Notes: a model not told the origin generated them from the sequence alone. A stretch of 64,000 bases of DNA from Paraspadella gotoi (GCA_051294375.1 CM119267.1:20027476-20091475); one strand, 5' to 3'; positions 31,487-43,046 are shown, counted from the stretch's first letter. Numbers and translations are program-made.

Positions 31487-32101
31487 CTTCTTTTTCCTCC
31501 TCGTCNNNNNNNNNNCCTTCTTTTTCCTCCTAGTCGTCCGCTTGATCGCGTTCTTCATCATCGCCAAATACTTCAAATCCGCCGTCGTCATGTCTTCGAC
31601 GCCGTGCTCCTCGTTTTCGGCGTCGCCGGCGCCGATGGTGTCGCCGCCTCTTGCCCGCCGATTTGGCGTCGCCACCGGCGTCACCTCAGGCGTCACACGA
31701 TCTTGGACGGCGTGCACGTCGACCGCCACCTTCGACTCGCCTCCAACGTCCGGCGTCGACGCCGCCCTCCGCATAGGTGTCGCTTCCGTCGATGACGCCG
31801 GCCGCCGGCGTAGTTTAGCGGCGGCGGCGGAGTCGGAGAGGAATTTGGACACGCCGGCGGTTTTGGACAAGACCTCCTTGAAGGCGGGATACTTTCCCAG
31901 GCGGCGGACGAGGATTTCGACTGAGACTTCATCGTCGGAGTTGACGGCATCCGCTCCTCCTCCACCGCTCCGCCGCAACGCCCCCTTAACGATCGCCACG
32001 GCCTCAGCGTGCGACGCCCACTCGCACCGGCGTTCGCCGACGCTAAGGATTTGGTCGCCGACGCGAAGGCCGTGTCGCTGGGCCAGGCCATTTGGGTCAA
32101 C
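31487..32101 (-). CDS. Whirlin-like protein, second half of PDZ2 and linker
   Basis: Acceptor CTCCGCAATAG precedes GTT GAC (phase 0). PDZ2 continues as VDPNGLAQRHGLRVGDQILS, then a conserved helix SHAEAVAIVKGAL and the last strand VSVEILVRRLGKYP. About 130 disordered residues (VTPEVTPVATPNRR and others) lead to a basic end RTTRRKKK. A 10-N gap (31,506-31,515) lies near the donor AAG|GTTGAA. The flanks of the gap repeat each other, so the exon is probably complete. The match to the 'GLRVGDQIL.V' PDZ core of whirlin and harmonin is direct. Confidence 0.88.
31506..31515. other. Assembly gap (10 N) inside an exon end
   Basis: Both flanks read CCTTCTTTTTCCTCCT, so the gap is an unmerged overlap. 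Confidence 0.95.
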
Positions 32102-32176
32102 CTATTGCGGAGAGAACAGATCACTAAAGAAGAAAAAAAACAAAAACCCGACCGACTGACCAAACGACAGACCGAC

Positions 32177-32365
32177 CTGCGAGACGAAGACGCCGACGCC
32201 GTATTCGCTTCCCCCGCGGACGTTGAACCCCAAGCGGGTCGTCGAGGAAGGCTTGGGGATTCGGAGCAGCACCTCCTCTCGGTCGGGAAGAGGAGTCGTG
32301 GAAGAGGAGTCGAGAGAGCGATTTAAGAGTGGCGTGGAGGAGGAAGAGGCGAGAGCGCGGAGGAG
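32177..32365 (-). CDS. Whirlin-like protein, first half of PDZ2
   Basis: 189 bases (63 codons) between acceptor CATCCTCGTAG and donor TCGCAG|GTCGGT, both phase 0. After a Ser/Thr-rich lead it gives the first PDZ2 strands, REEVLLRIPKPSSTTRLGFN, and then VRGGSEYGVGVFVSQ. The latter is the diagnostic 'GF.VRGGSE.G.GI.V' segment of the whirlin/harmonin PDZ class. The PDZ is split at the same point as PDZ1. Confidence 0.88.
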
Positions 32366-32429
32366 CTACGAGGATGAAGGGCGGAAAGTGGGGATGAGAA
32401 ATAATCAAGAGAGATTAAATTTAAAGTTG

Positions 32430-32442
32430 TTTATTTGTTGTT

Positions 32443-32480
<38 letters not shown>

Positions 32481-32748
32481 GGGTGGTTTTGTCGTTGACG
32501 GTTTGATTGTTTCTTTTTGATGTTTTTTTCTTTTTGATGTTTTCATTTTTCTCGCGATCTTTCTATTCACCATTCTCTTTGGCATTCTCCGCTCTTATAG
32601 TGATTTTATCAGCTCATTGGCTTTTACATAATCCTTATTAATCCTAGTCTCGAAAAATCTTTGCCTCCTCCACCTCGAAGAAGTAATTTAGCCAATGACC
32701 AACATCGAATGACCAAATTCGAAATCGGAACCACCCCCTCCAACTCAC
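32430..32748. other. Intron with poly-T tract
   Basis: A T run at 32,445-32,475 and AT-rich sequence; no gene. Confidence 0.6.
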
Positions 32749-33060
32749 CGCCCTCTTCGGTCCCGTCCTCAGAGTCTCCACTTCTCCCGCCTCCAAACTC
32801 TCCGTCGACGACAGAAACCAAGAGAGGCGTTCCTTGACCGGCGTTCCCTCTTCGCCGCGGCGTCGACGCCGCACAACGAGTTTGAGCGGCGCCGCCGGCG
32901 ATGACGACGCGGTTCTTTCGACGCCGTTTCCATCGGCGCCGCCTAGGAGTCGATGAGCGCGCGTGATGGAGACTCCGGCGAGGGATTCCTCGTTGGCCTC
33001 GAGTATCTCGTCGCCGCGTCGAAGGCCGTTGAGGTCGGCCAGGCTTCCTCTGTCAACGTC
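32749..33060 (-). CDS. Whirlin-like protein, second half of PDZ1
   Basis: Acceptor TTTCCAAAAAG, then GAC GTT; donor AGGGCG|GTGAGT; both phase 0. Reads DVDRGSLADLNGLRRGDEIL with SITRAHRLLGG, then the last strand APLKLVVRRRRRGEEGTP. It continues PDZ1 exactly where exon 33,768-34,276 stops and aligns with whirlin PDZ1 ('.PGSLA...GLR.GDQIL'). Truncated or noisy copies are at 41,258-41,428 (C) and 54,470-54,765 (B). Confidence 0.87.
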
Positions 33061-33329
33061 CTTTTTGGAAAGTGGGCGTAGAAAAAAAAAGGGGGGCGGG
33101 GGGGGGGTGGTGATTGTAACCAGGAAGGATCGAGGCATTAAATCGAAAGTCACTACCGGTTTCTGATTTGCAATGGTTTTAATGTATTATAAATAATAAT
33201 ATAATGTATAATATTTGAAAGATAACTATATATATAACTGTAAAAAAGCAAAAATATTACTAACTGTTGACAGTTACATGAAATGCCATGACTTTCTTAT
33301 TCTTAAATTTAACGTATTAAGCCTGAGAT

Positions 33330-33600
33330 ATCCAGGGCGCGGGGTATCTCAACAACTAGCGTAGGGGCTGCGGACCCTCAGTGACCTCCTCTTGTCACTG
33401 GCATGTTTAGACCGGCTCCGTCACATTTAAGCCAAATCCGGGATACCCACTATTACCCAGGGATTACCCAGGGATTGAACCCGGGACGCACGGTTGCAAC
33501 GAGATGACTTAGCCTTTGAGACGAGGCTGAGAACGGACAGCAGTGAGTCAGCTTTAAGTCTTCCTGCCACAGTATCTTAAATTGTTCCATGATTCTAGTC
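33330..33600 (-). repeat. tRNA-derived SINE in intron
   Basis: On the minus strand a box-A-like segment (GGCTAAGTCATCTCG) is followed by a perfect box B, GGTTCAATCCC (33,484-33,474), and a GGTAATCCCTGGGTAATAG tail repeat. The same element sits at the corresponding place in copies C (about 41.71-41.99 kb) and B (about 55.03-55.29 kb). Confidence 0.6.
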
Positions 33601-33792
33601 GCCAATTTCTCATTGTTTTCGATCCTCACCTTGACAAAGATCCCGATCCCGATCCCCATCTTCTAGTCGCCAATTTCTCATTGTTTTCGATCCTCACCTT
33701 GACAAAGATCCCGATCCCGATCCCGATCTTCTAGTCGCCAATTTCTCATTGTTTTTTTGATCCTCACCTTGACAAAGATCCCGATCCCGTGC
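33594..33792. repeat. Triplicated ~66-bp unit spanning an exon-intron border
   Basis: Three units each contain the exon end GGGATCTTTGTCAAG and the donor GTGAGG on the minus strand, plus ATTTCTCATTGTTTT of the intron on the plus strand. Copy C has three units as well (42.0-42.2 kb); copy B has one. Confidence 0.85.
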
Positions 33793-34037
33793 TCCACGCC
33801 CCCGCGGACAGTAAACCCCATCTCTCCTTCCGCGTCCGGCGGCACGAACACCACCTTCAACTCGTCCGCCGACGCCGATGTCGCGGACGCACGAGAGCGG
33901 GGCGTCGTCGCCGCCGACGTAGACTTCCCAAGTCGCTCGTCGATGTCGTCGGCGTTTTCGGAATGAAATCCGTTTGAGATGGCGTTGGGATCGTCAAAGA
34001 GGCGTTCGACCTGGAGTTGATCGTTAACATCATTATC

Positions 34038-34094
<57 letters not shown>

Positions 34095-34276
34095 GACCTT
34101 CAAGGCGCCGTTGGACTGCATAGATTTTGGCAGCGGCATCCGTTTTTGGCGCCGTCCTTTGGTCCTCGGCGCCGCGCTGGGGACGTGCGAAGCCATGACG
34201 CGGAGCTGGTACCGCAGACGCTGGATCTCTTCCTGCTGCTGCTGATGGACCCAATAGGCGGGATTATTGGGGGCAA
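33768..34276 (-). CDS. Whirlin-like protein, pre-PDZ1 segment and first half of PDZ1
   Basis: Acceptor TCCATCTACAG, donor GTCAAG|GTGAGG (first of three tandem donors). Starts with NNPAYWVHQQQQEEIQRLRY, a helix that may be a coiled coil. A basic patch and a run of ~20 Asp, from an ATC/GAT microsatellite (34,035-34,093), follow. PDZ1 begins with ELKVVFVPPDAEGEMGFTVR, then GGVEHGIGIFVK. This is the whirlin signature 'G.S.RGGSEHG.GI.V'. Phase 1 at the start, phase 0 at the end. Confidence 0.87.
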
Positions 34277-34577
34277 CTGTAGATGGAGAAAGTGAAGGGC
34301 AGGGCGAAGGTAAGTCTTTCTTTCCCCTCAACTTCACCGATTAGGCCTGACCTGGAATCATTTATCAACAACTGACCCATATTGAAAAGTAACATACGGG
34401 GTATTGGGGTAAAAAGTAAGACGTGTATTCACAAACAAACAGAAGCACAGAAGAGAGAAAGTGAAAGAGAGAGAGAGACGCTTTTGGGTTAATGCTCTCA
34501 GGGAAACGGATCATGGTGAAAAAAAAATTAGGTGCAATGGGTGGGTTAAAAAGAGAAGAAGTAAAGGAGAGAGAGAG

Positions 34578-34602
34578 NNNNNNNNNNNNNNNNNNNNNNN
34601 NN
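34578..34602. other. Assembly gap (25 N) in a (GA)n tract
   Basis: Marks the end of copy A. The DNA beyond is in inverted relation to 56.7-57.2 kb. Confidence 0.95.
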
Positions 34603-35130
34603 AAAGAAGAGAGAGAATCTCCTCCTCCTCCTTTTCTTTTTACTTCTTTTACTTTTCTCGGATTTTCCTTCGCGATCGCGGTGTCCTAACAAAAAAAAAA
34701 AGAATGATCCCGTTCCGTTAATAACCCTCCCTTTACCTTTTCTGCCTTTGGATCCAGTTTGGCGTCATGTGTCGTGGCTAGAGGTAACTTTGGCGTGTTG
34801 CACTCTTAGGTTCCGACGACACTGGTACGTCGCGGATCTCTGGTATATAGATGCCAAAAAAATTAATTTCCAAGATTAAATATAGTATGGATATTCTGCG
34901 GTACCTTTCCAGCGGCGCTCTTATTCGAGCAGACCGCGCCACCAAGGACGCGTCCAAGCAGTTCAAAGCTCCGTTTCTTCTTTTCGATAAGAAAAATCTG
35001 ATGTGTAAAATTATTTTCATTTAGTGCAATTACACGTTACTATCGGATCTCCCAATAAAGCTTTCAAAAACCCTACCGTTTTCCCTTACATTTCTCCCTT
35101 ACCTCAACCGTCCCCGAAGATCCACTCGCA
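34603..35130. repeat. Inverted arm matching 56.70-57.19 kb
   Basis: Shared landmarks in reverse orientation: CCAAGATTAAATATAGTATGG with AAATTATTTTCATTTAGTGC, and the GGTACC block followed by GGCGCTCTTAT. It carries a noisy version of the SINE head at 56,989-57,030. Confidence 0.8.
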
Positions 35131-36430
35131 CCTTATCGCCCTATATATATACCGTTCAGGTGTGAGCACGATTTGAGACAGGGCGACAGAATTCACTGTG
35201 CTATGCAGGGTGACCGAGTAGATCAGGCGGCATAGACGGAGACTATTAGCACATAACAAACTTTATTCATCGTATACGTTATTGTATCACGTCTAAGAGC
35301 CGATCGTTGCCACGGCCCACTGAAATCAACATGATACCTAGACAAAATCTCACGTCCTTGAGACAGTGCGCTAATAGTCCACGCCGAGAAGGCACATGCA
35401 CTGGAGTACGCCGAATACCCACGGGTTCCGTTTACGCACAGCAAGGACTAGTAATAGATCAACTGTGAACTTAGCATAGGATCGTATGAACGTGCGGCTT
35501 GAATAATCTAACTAGCCGCAGAGTACGCAGGATACGAGAGACAGTTATCTGGTTGATTAATGGAGAGTGCTGATACTTCGTTGCAGACATTAGTAGGTAC
35601 TGATTCAGTACCATAGGTGCATGCTCTATTAAGATGAATCTATAAGAAGGTAACGAACAGCAGAGATCACTTGTTGTGGCAGAGATGGGAGTAATGATGG
35701 GTATTATCATATCCGATCTGTTATTATGTGTTCGCCTCGCAATGCAGCGGGATTACGACATAGGATGAATGAAGTTTATAGCCAGAAAGATTGGGGCTTA
35801 TATAAGTATCGTGCCGTAGTGTCCGTATGTGAATTCTCTGAGTAAGACATTATCGCAGTTCAATCAGGCGACGGATAATGCGCCGCGACTGAAGTCGTGT
35901 AGATCTATGCAGATTGATTAGAGTCCTTTATTAAGTAGATGCCTATCATTCTGAGTGGATAATAGGACAGTAGGCGTCTCGACTAGGGTCTCGGATAGAG
36001 TCTTCACGAGTGATAGGCTCATACGATATCATTCACTGATTACGGCGTATATCCGAGCTGATGTAACAGCTATAAATCTCTTATAAGGCATTAATTCTGA
36101 GAGCCACGCACCAACTCTAGCGCGCACACCAGTGATAAAATTGATGATGCATAGGCTTAAGGGTCTATCATTAAAGGAATTTGAATGGTAGTGATATTCT
36201 ATGAGAATGAGTCAACATTATGCAAATATACGTGATGAATGGACTATCGATGTCCACCGGCAATTGCAAGCGTATTAGACTATGAGAATCAGATGACAGA
36301 CAGGAGGTCAAGCGGAGTAGAGGTGGAAGTAACCTACGAACATTATATTAGGTAGATCACCGAACAAGAATCCTCGACGGCGAGGCAACATCAATTGACG
36401 AACTTGGATTGAAATTCCGAACAAGGACAA
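35131..36430. other. Compositionally foreign block without homopolymers
   Basis: About 1.3 kb of near-50% GC with no mononucleotide run longer than four, no repeats and no long open frame. Neighbouring DNA is full of A/T runs and microsatellites. No gene, tRNA or repeat could be recognised. Confidence 0.7.
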
Positions 36431-37800
36431 GATATTTATTGGAAAATGTTTTACTTGATCTCCCCTAAATATCTGATCGACCCTTCATTCTCTTACTTTC
36501 CACTTCGGAATGATCATTTTTTTCCATGAGATGGTTTCGAATTTTATATTATTTTAATGCAAGAAAAGCTGAATTCTTGCGTCTGGTGCCTTTTTAATAA
36601 AGGATTTAATAGTGGTATTAATTTTTCAGATACGCACAGGATAAGTCAGAAAAAAAACCAAATCCCTCTTTAAAAATCAGAACAATGGAATGTTATTTCA
36701 TTTGGTAAAACATTTGTCATGACCCCTGAAATATCTTTCCGAGTTTCCTATTTGACTCTTGTTCACAACAGATTGAATTTTTAGGAAAAGATGAAAGAGG
36801 CGCTTCCCTTCTTCTTATACCTGTACTAATGTTGGAGGTTTATAATTTGATCTAATTAATGGATGTTGACTTTAAAAAGAAAACTTGAATTAAAATTGTC
36901 ATACCTTAAAATCTTTTTTATCTATTCCTGATTTTTTTTAAAAAATTTTTTGTTTTTTTGGAGGAAAAAAAAAATAGTCAGCTTACGAAGTGGCCCCAGA
37001 CGGAAAAGTGATGAAACTCAACATCGTACGGAAAAACAAACACTGGATCAAATTTTCAATCTATAAATATCGCCAGTTTTTGAACACTGGAAATGCTATT
37101 GTAAAGTTAGTAAAACAGTGAATGAATAACATTTAATTTTTAATCAAGGTTTTTCAAACAGAAAAACCACTTAAACAGTAACCTATGGCACATAAGAAGG
37201 GTACAGAGTACAAAGAGTTGGCGTGCGTCGTCTTACGTCTTTGTTGGAATGCCATTTGAGTTCCTAAAAGTCTGACCAGCAAAATACGTCTGCAGGGCTG
37301 AATTCGAAATTGAATTGATAATAAAATTGAAATGGCATGTTGATTTCTTAATTATAAATTTTTATGTGGGTTTTCTTTCCTCTCTTATCTCTATCTCAGC
37401 TCGTTATACAGGCAAATAGAAAATTATAGGCATTTGGTTTCCAGTTTAGGTGCAAGTACAAATTATGTAGAGAGAAAAGGGGGCGGGAAACAGGTAAGAA
37501 GAGAGAGAAAGAGAGAGAGTGCGCAAATGAAGTCGTACGGTCATATATATCATGTCCGGGTCAACTGGTCATACGAAACTCGGTCTCTCGTCCTTCGTCG
37601 TTCACATCATTTGGTCGGACTGTCGGAGGCCTTTCTCTACAGAGAAAGAGAGAGTGAATAGGGCAAAAGTTTCCTACACAGAGGTTAAGAAAGAATAGTG
37701 GTCAAAGTGGTGAGGAAACCAAATTGCCCTCTAATACACATAACAACTGAAAGAAAGTTTAGTTACGAACTGATGTCAAAAAAAATTTATAATAAAAAAT
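36431..37800. other. AT-rich spacer, no gene recognised
   Basis: Ordinary AT-rich genomic composition resumes. Short GA runs at 37,497-37,520 and 37,645-37,660. No exon-like frame. Confidence 0.45.
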
Positions 37801-37827
37801 CAGTTGACAGTATTTATGAGTTCGTCT

Positions 37828-38930
37828 GTTGCCGTCATCGGTTTCACCGTCGTTATTCGTCTTCGTGGGCGTTTTCGGCTTCATCTTTTTCGTCGTCGTC
37901 TTTCGCCGCTCGTTTCCGTCCTCTTTTATCGTCGTCCGTTGGTGCTTCCTCTTGTCAATCGTCCGTTGTTCCGTCTGTGTGCTTGGGTTCTTTTTCGTTG
38001 TCGAGTTTTTGTCTTACCTCTTCGTCGTCGTTTCGTATCTTCTTTGTCTTTTTTCGTTATGTCGGTTTTGGTCTTCCTCTTTCGTCCATATTCACTGTAT
38101 TTCTTATGTTATTGTTTTGTCGTTTTTCGTCAATATAATCACAATCACAATGTCAACTGATTAACTTATTAATCTGTAACTTTGGGTGGAATCTGTGTTG
38201 CAGCGTCGGAGAGAAAAGTAGAGAGAGTAGAAAGGAGGAGAGAGAAAGAGAGAGAAATCAACAGTCAACTAAATCCCCAGGCTGGCCGTGCTTAAAATTT
38301 GAAGGACTCATCTTTTTCTCTCTCTTTTCTTTCTCTCTCTCTTTTTTGCTGTCCGTACTCTTTGTTGTCTCTTTACTTTCGTCATATTTTTTGTCATGGT
38401 CTTCGCCTTCATTTTTCGCATCGTCGTTTTCGCCTTCGTTTTTTGTCGTCCTCTTCGTCGTTGTCGTTCGTCGGTGGTCTTTGCTGTCGTTTTCAATCGA
38501 ATCGTCTTTGAGTTGTGCGTTTTCGTCCCGTCGTTGTATGTCGTCTTCTTCGTTGTCGTTTTCGGGAGTTTTTCGTTATTTGTCAATCGTTATTGTTGTC
38601 GTCGTCTTTTGATGTTTTTGTTGTCGTCTTCGTCGTTTGTGTTTCATCGTTGTTGTTATTGTGTCATCTTCGTCGTTGTCGTCTTTACAATCGTTGTTGT
38701 CATCAGTCTGTTGTTGCTTTCATCAGTCGTTTTTGTTTGTTGTTGTCGTGCGTTTGTAGTCATTTTCAGTCGAGACGTATTCGGATTCGTGTTTTTTGTT
38801 TTGTTTAGGTCCATATTTTTCGTCTTCGCCCGTCGTTTCGTCATCTCTATTCCTCTATTCTATTGGTTTTTAGTCTTTTTCGTTATGTTCCGTTGGTCGT
38901 CAATTGGTTCTGAAGATTTCCAAAGAATTA
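37828..38930. repeat. Degenerate TTCGTCGTC-type low-complexity tract
   Basis: Plus strand consists of T, C and G with very little A, built of GTCGTC, TTTTCG and TCGTC words. It is interrupted at 38,150-38,290. The minus strand translates to Lys/Thr-rich low-complexity frames. Taken as simple sequence, not as a gene. Confidence 0.65.
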
Positions 38931-39362
38931 ATTTTTATGGTAAAGTTGGAAAACAAAAAAGAAATTTTCTATACATTCTTTCAACGTAAAAAAAAGAAAA
39001 TCGAAACTTTGGAAAAGATTGATGCGCGTGACAGAGGACAAAAATAAGGCGAGCTAGACAACAAGATATGCGAATTTTTTGACCACTTCGCCATTGGACT
39101 AGAGAAGAGAAGGACTTACTTTTTGGAATAGGGGTGAGATTGAAGGACCAAAACGTTATGAATATCAGCGCTTTTACTCGCCACCCGCCTGACCCCCTCG
39201 ATCACTGCGGTTCCCTTAAACTTCTCGCGCGTCTATTTTTTTAAAGAAAGAGAAGTAAGCTTCGCGAGATGTGTGTGAACAGTTTGGGCAAAGAAGGGGA
39301 CAACGAATGACTTGAGAGAAGACGCTAAACAATAAACGAATCTCTGCTTTTCCGGCGTTGCC

Positions 39363-39504
39363 ATGGGATTTCCGCCTCAGACGCGAAACGACGCCGCTAC
39401 GTGAAGGAGTTGAGAGGAGGCGGTCCGGCGGTCGACGCTGTCGCTGATAGGGACGAGAGAAGATGGCTCGACGGCCGTCAAGGGATTGACTACAAGAAGC
39501 AGAG
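39363..39504 (+). pseudogene. Error-containing copy of whirlin-like exon 1
   Basis: Same sequence as 44,578-44,705 with about a dozen single-base insertions (ATGGGATTT for ATGGATTT), so the frame is destroyed. Donor GAGGTGAAGG retained. Confidence 0.8.
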
Positions 39505-40455
39505 GTGAAGGTGGATGGTTGGATCAGCAGTATAAACATCAACATCAATAATTTCAAAAATTCCAATCGTTGCCGATCTAATGTAATAGATGATGATGAG
39601 GGGTGAATCTGAGCAGAAAGCAGAAATTGATCATTGGCGACCGTACTACTTCTATGGAAAAAAAGTATTATCACATGTCTTTTTAGTAAAAGGATATCAG
39701 TACTCAAAAAACGTAATTTGATTATAAAAAAAATAAAATGGTAAATTACAATTAAATGTTTTTTTGGAGATAGCTTCATTGCCATTTTTCGGTAGGTCAA
39801 ATGAGTATTAAACTGTTACAAAAAAAAGTGGTGACTGTTTAAATAAAAAATGGCGGCAAAAAAAATTATATTTAATTTCCAGTATCTTTAGTATTTACTT
39901 AATTTGTTTTTTATTTAAATATATTGTAATTATTTTTAGAAAATTTTGTTTTTGTTAAATTTAACAATGCTAAGGCATTGCACACTTTTTTTTGGTTTTC
40001 GCAAAACAAAAGGGAAAGATACGTAACATTTAAAATATCAAAAGAATTGCGGTTTACGAGATGTTATAAAAAAATATTTTACTATCTTATTACTTCAGTT
40101 CGCTGTAAGAGAGTATGCCGCAGACGAATGAAAGCAGCTAAATCCAATGCGCTGAGGGAAAGGCCCATTACCAAATATTGAGAATATTTTGTCTTATATT
40201 TTATTATATTTTTTATTGAATAAATGAAAATGTTCAAACATATTAATGTTGATATACTTTTTTTCCTAGATGAGTACAACAACTACAGTTCTGCCTTTTG
40301 CAGCCGTAAAGCTAATTTGAAAATCGAAAGCATCTTGCGCATCTTAAAATGGAGTAGTCAGAACGACGTAAAACATGATGATCAATTAAATAAGTTCAGG
40401 CAACGAGGCAGTTAAAGATGTAATTTCAAGCTGCTTGCTTTTCCCCCCCATTTAG

Positions 40456-40537
40456 GGACGCTTTGTAGAAAGTTCGGTGCTACAGAATCAAGTGCCCCTA
40501 CTCGACTCTCCGACAAAGATGAACCTGCTGAAAAATG
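40456..40537 (+). pseudogene. Error-containing copy of whirlin-like exon 2
   Basis: Matches 43,645-43,717 with insertions. Acceptor ATTTAG and donor GGTGAGG kept. Confidence 0.8.
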
Positions 40538-40826
40538 GTGAGGTCGATTCGCTGAATAAATTCAATCGTATCAATCATTCATTCATTCATTCGTTGAATT
40601 AATATATCTTCTATACGATGCCAATCAATGATTATCGAATTATTAAAATGCGCGTTTAATCAAACATTTCAGGGTATAGTCACACCAATCAATGCAAGTC
40701 ATTCCATTCATTCATGTGCGTTGAATTATATAATCATGCGATCCATCAATGATTCAATTATTAAATCTCCGTTGAATCAGAACAGTTCAGTAAGTCTCCG
40801 AATCTATTGATCTATTCCCGCGCCAG

Positions 40827-40949
40827 ATCCGCGAGGATCGTATCCTGCTCGGATGGCACATCCAACCGTCTTCGGAGTTGATGGGCTCCCTATCATCAAG
40901 ATGGCGACTCCATTGGAAGCCTGCGTCGCATAGCGGAACGCCCTCTGGG
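40827..40949 (+). CDS. Whirlin-like exon 3, copy on the inverted arm
   Basis: After acceptor CCGCGCCAG it reads ATCCGCGAGGATCG, and it ends at a GGG|GTAAAT donor. Together with 43,229-43,357 it is the only source for the end of the harmonin-N domain. Neither copy is free of indels. Confidence 0.5.
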
Positions 40950-41019
40950 GTAAATTATGTTTATTTAATAAAAATTGGAATTTATTCACTTGTTCAAATG
41001 TATGTATGAATTTAGCGAA

Positions 41020-41258
41020 TATTTCTCTTCTCTCTCTTTCTCTCTTCCTCTCTCTCACGTCCTCCTGGATCCCCTGTTTCCTATTCATCCGTCTCTCATC
41101 TCTCTCTCTCTGCTCTCTCTCTGCGTCTCTCTCTTTAGAAATATTCGCTAAATTCATACATACATTTGAACAAGTGAATAAATTCCAATTTTTATTAAAT
41201 AAACATAATTTACCCCCAGAGGGCGTTCCGCTATGCGACGCAGGCAAAAGAGAGAGAT
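41020..41258. repeat. Palindromic join between the inverted arm and copy C
   Basis: GAATTTAGCGAATATTTC at about 41,010 is mirrored at 41,140, and GAGGGCGTTCCGCTATGCG is mirrored at 41,217. The same block appears a third time at 43,160-43,265. Confidence 0.8.
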
Positions 41259-42183
41259 GGCGATGACGACGCGTTCTTTCGAACGCCGTTCCATCGGCGC
41301 CGCCTAGAGTCGATGAGCCGCGCGTGATGGAGACTCCGGCCGACGGATTGCCTCGTTGGCCTCGAGTATACTCGTCGACCGCGTCGAAGGCGCGTTGAGG
41401 TCGGACACAGGCTTCCTCTGTCAACGTCCTTTCCTTGGAAAGTGGCGTAGAAAAAAAAAGGGGGCGGGGGGCGGGGGTGGTGACTTGTACACCCAGGAAC
41501 GGATCGAGGCAATTAAACTCGAAAATTCACATACCGGTTCTGATTTGCAATGGTTTTAATGTATTTAATAAATACATAATATCAATGTATAATATTTGGA
41601 AAGATAACTATATATATAACTGTAAAAAAAGCAAAAATATTACTAACTGTTGACCAGTTACATGAAATGCCAATGACTTTCTTAATTGCTTAAATTTAAC
41701 GTATAAGCCTGAGATATCCAGGCGCGGTATCTCAACAACTAGTGTAGGGGCTGCGACCCCTACAAGTACCTCCTCTATGTCACTGGCTATGTTTACGAAC
41801 CGGCTCCGTCACATTTTAAGCCCAAATCACGGGATACCACACTATTACCCCCAGGGATTACCCAGGGATTGAACCCGGGACGACACGGTTGCAAACGAGA
41901 TGCACATTAGCCTTTGAGACGAGGCTGAGGAACAGGACAGCAGTTGAGTCCAGCTTTCAAGTCCTTCCTGCCACAGCTATCTTAAAAATTCGTTCCATGA
42001 TTCTAGTCGCCACAATTTCTCATTGTTTTCGATCCTCACCTTGACAAAGATCCCGATCCCGAATCCCCATCTTCTAGTCGCCAATTTCCTCATTGTTTTC
42101 GATCCTCACCTGACAAAGATCCTGCCGATCCCGATCTCCGATCTCTAGTCGCCAATTTCCTCATTGTTTTTTTGATCCTCACC

Positions 42184-42725
42184 TATGACAAGATCCCCGA
42201 TCCCGTGCTCCACGCCCCCAGCGGACAGTAAACCCCATCTCTCCTTCCGCCGTCCGGCGGCAAACGAACACCACCTTCAACTCCGTTCCGCTCGACCGCC
42301 GATGTCGCGGACGCAGCGAAGCAGCCGTGGGCGTCGTCGCCGCCGACGTAGACTTCCCAAGTCGCTCGGTCGAAATGTTCGTCGGGCGTTTTCGGAATGA
42401 AATCCGTTTGAGAATTGGCGTGGGATCCCGTCAAAAGATGCGTTTCGACTGGAAGTAGATCGTTACATTCCATTGATCTTCATCATCATCATCATTCATC
42501 CATTCATCATCACATCATTCATATCATATCATCATCGACTTCAAGGCGCCGTTGACGCATAGATTTTGGCAGCGGCTATCCGTTTTATTGGGCGCCGTCA
42601 GCTTTGGGTCCTCGGCGCCGGCGTCTGGGACGTGCGAAGCCATGACGCGGAGTTGGTAACCGCAGACGCTGGAATCTCTTCCTGCTGCTGCTAGATGGAC
42701 CCAATAGGCGGGATTATTGGGGCAA
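42184..42725 (-). pseudogene. Whirlin-like PDZ1 exon, copy C (indel-damaged)
   Basis: Matches 33,768-34,276 but the frame is broken repeatedly and the Asp run is disrupted. It shows that this exon lies downstream of the harmonin-N exons on the same strand. Confidence 0.8.
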
Positions 42726-43046
42726 CTGTAGATGCGAGAGAAATGTAAGCGGCAGGTACGGAATGGATAAGTCTTTCTTTCCCTCACACTTCACCAGATT
42801 AGGCCCTGGCACCTGGAATCATTTTATCAACAACCTGACCCATATTGTAATAAGTAACATTAACGGGGTACTTGGGGTAAAACAGTAAGAACGTGTATTT
42901 CACAAATCAAACAGAAGCAACAGAAGTAGAGAAAAGTGAAAGCAGAGAGAGAGCACGCTTTTGGGTTAATGCTCTCAGGGAAAACGGATCATGTTCGAAA
43001 AAAAAATTAGGTGCAATGGGTGGGGTTACAAAAGAGAAGAAGTAAA

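Larger units (their letters stand above)
23931..34577. repeat. Copy A of a ~10.6-kb duplicated block
   Basis: Starts at GGCCTCTTGATTTCG, as does copy B at 44,841, and ends in a (GA)n tract at an N gap. It is colinear with copy B over its whole length and with copy C over 32.9-34.58 kb. Its exons keep long open frames and canonical splice sites, so it is the most accurate copy. Confidence 0.9.
39190..41220. repeat. Inverted, error-rich copy of 43.15-44.84 kb
   Basis: Runs antiparallel to 43,150-44,840, starting at the TCTCGCGCGTCTAT landmark, and carries all three harmonin-N exons on the plus strand. It has more single-base insertions than the other arm, and joins copy C at about 41,220-41,258. 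Confidence 0.85.

Noticed and set aside
35131-36430. Bacterial or viral gene in the foreign block
   Set aside because: No open frame above about 80 codons and no recognisable motif in six frames.
37804-38989. Val/Phe/Ser-rich and Lys/Thr-rich overlapping frames
   Set aside because: All three frames are open because the plus strand has little A, so few stop codons arise. Low complexity only.
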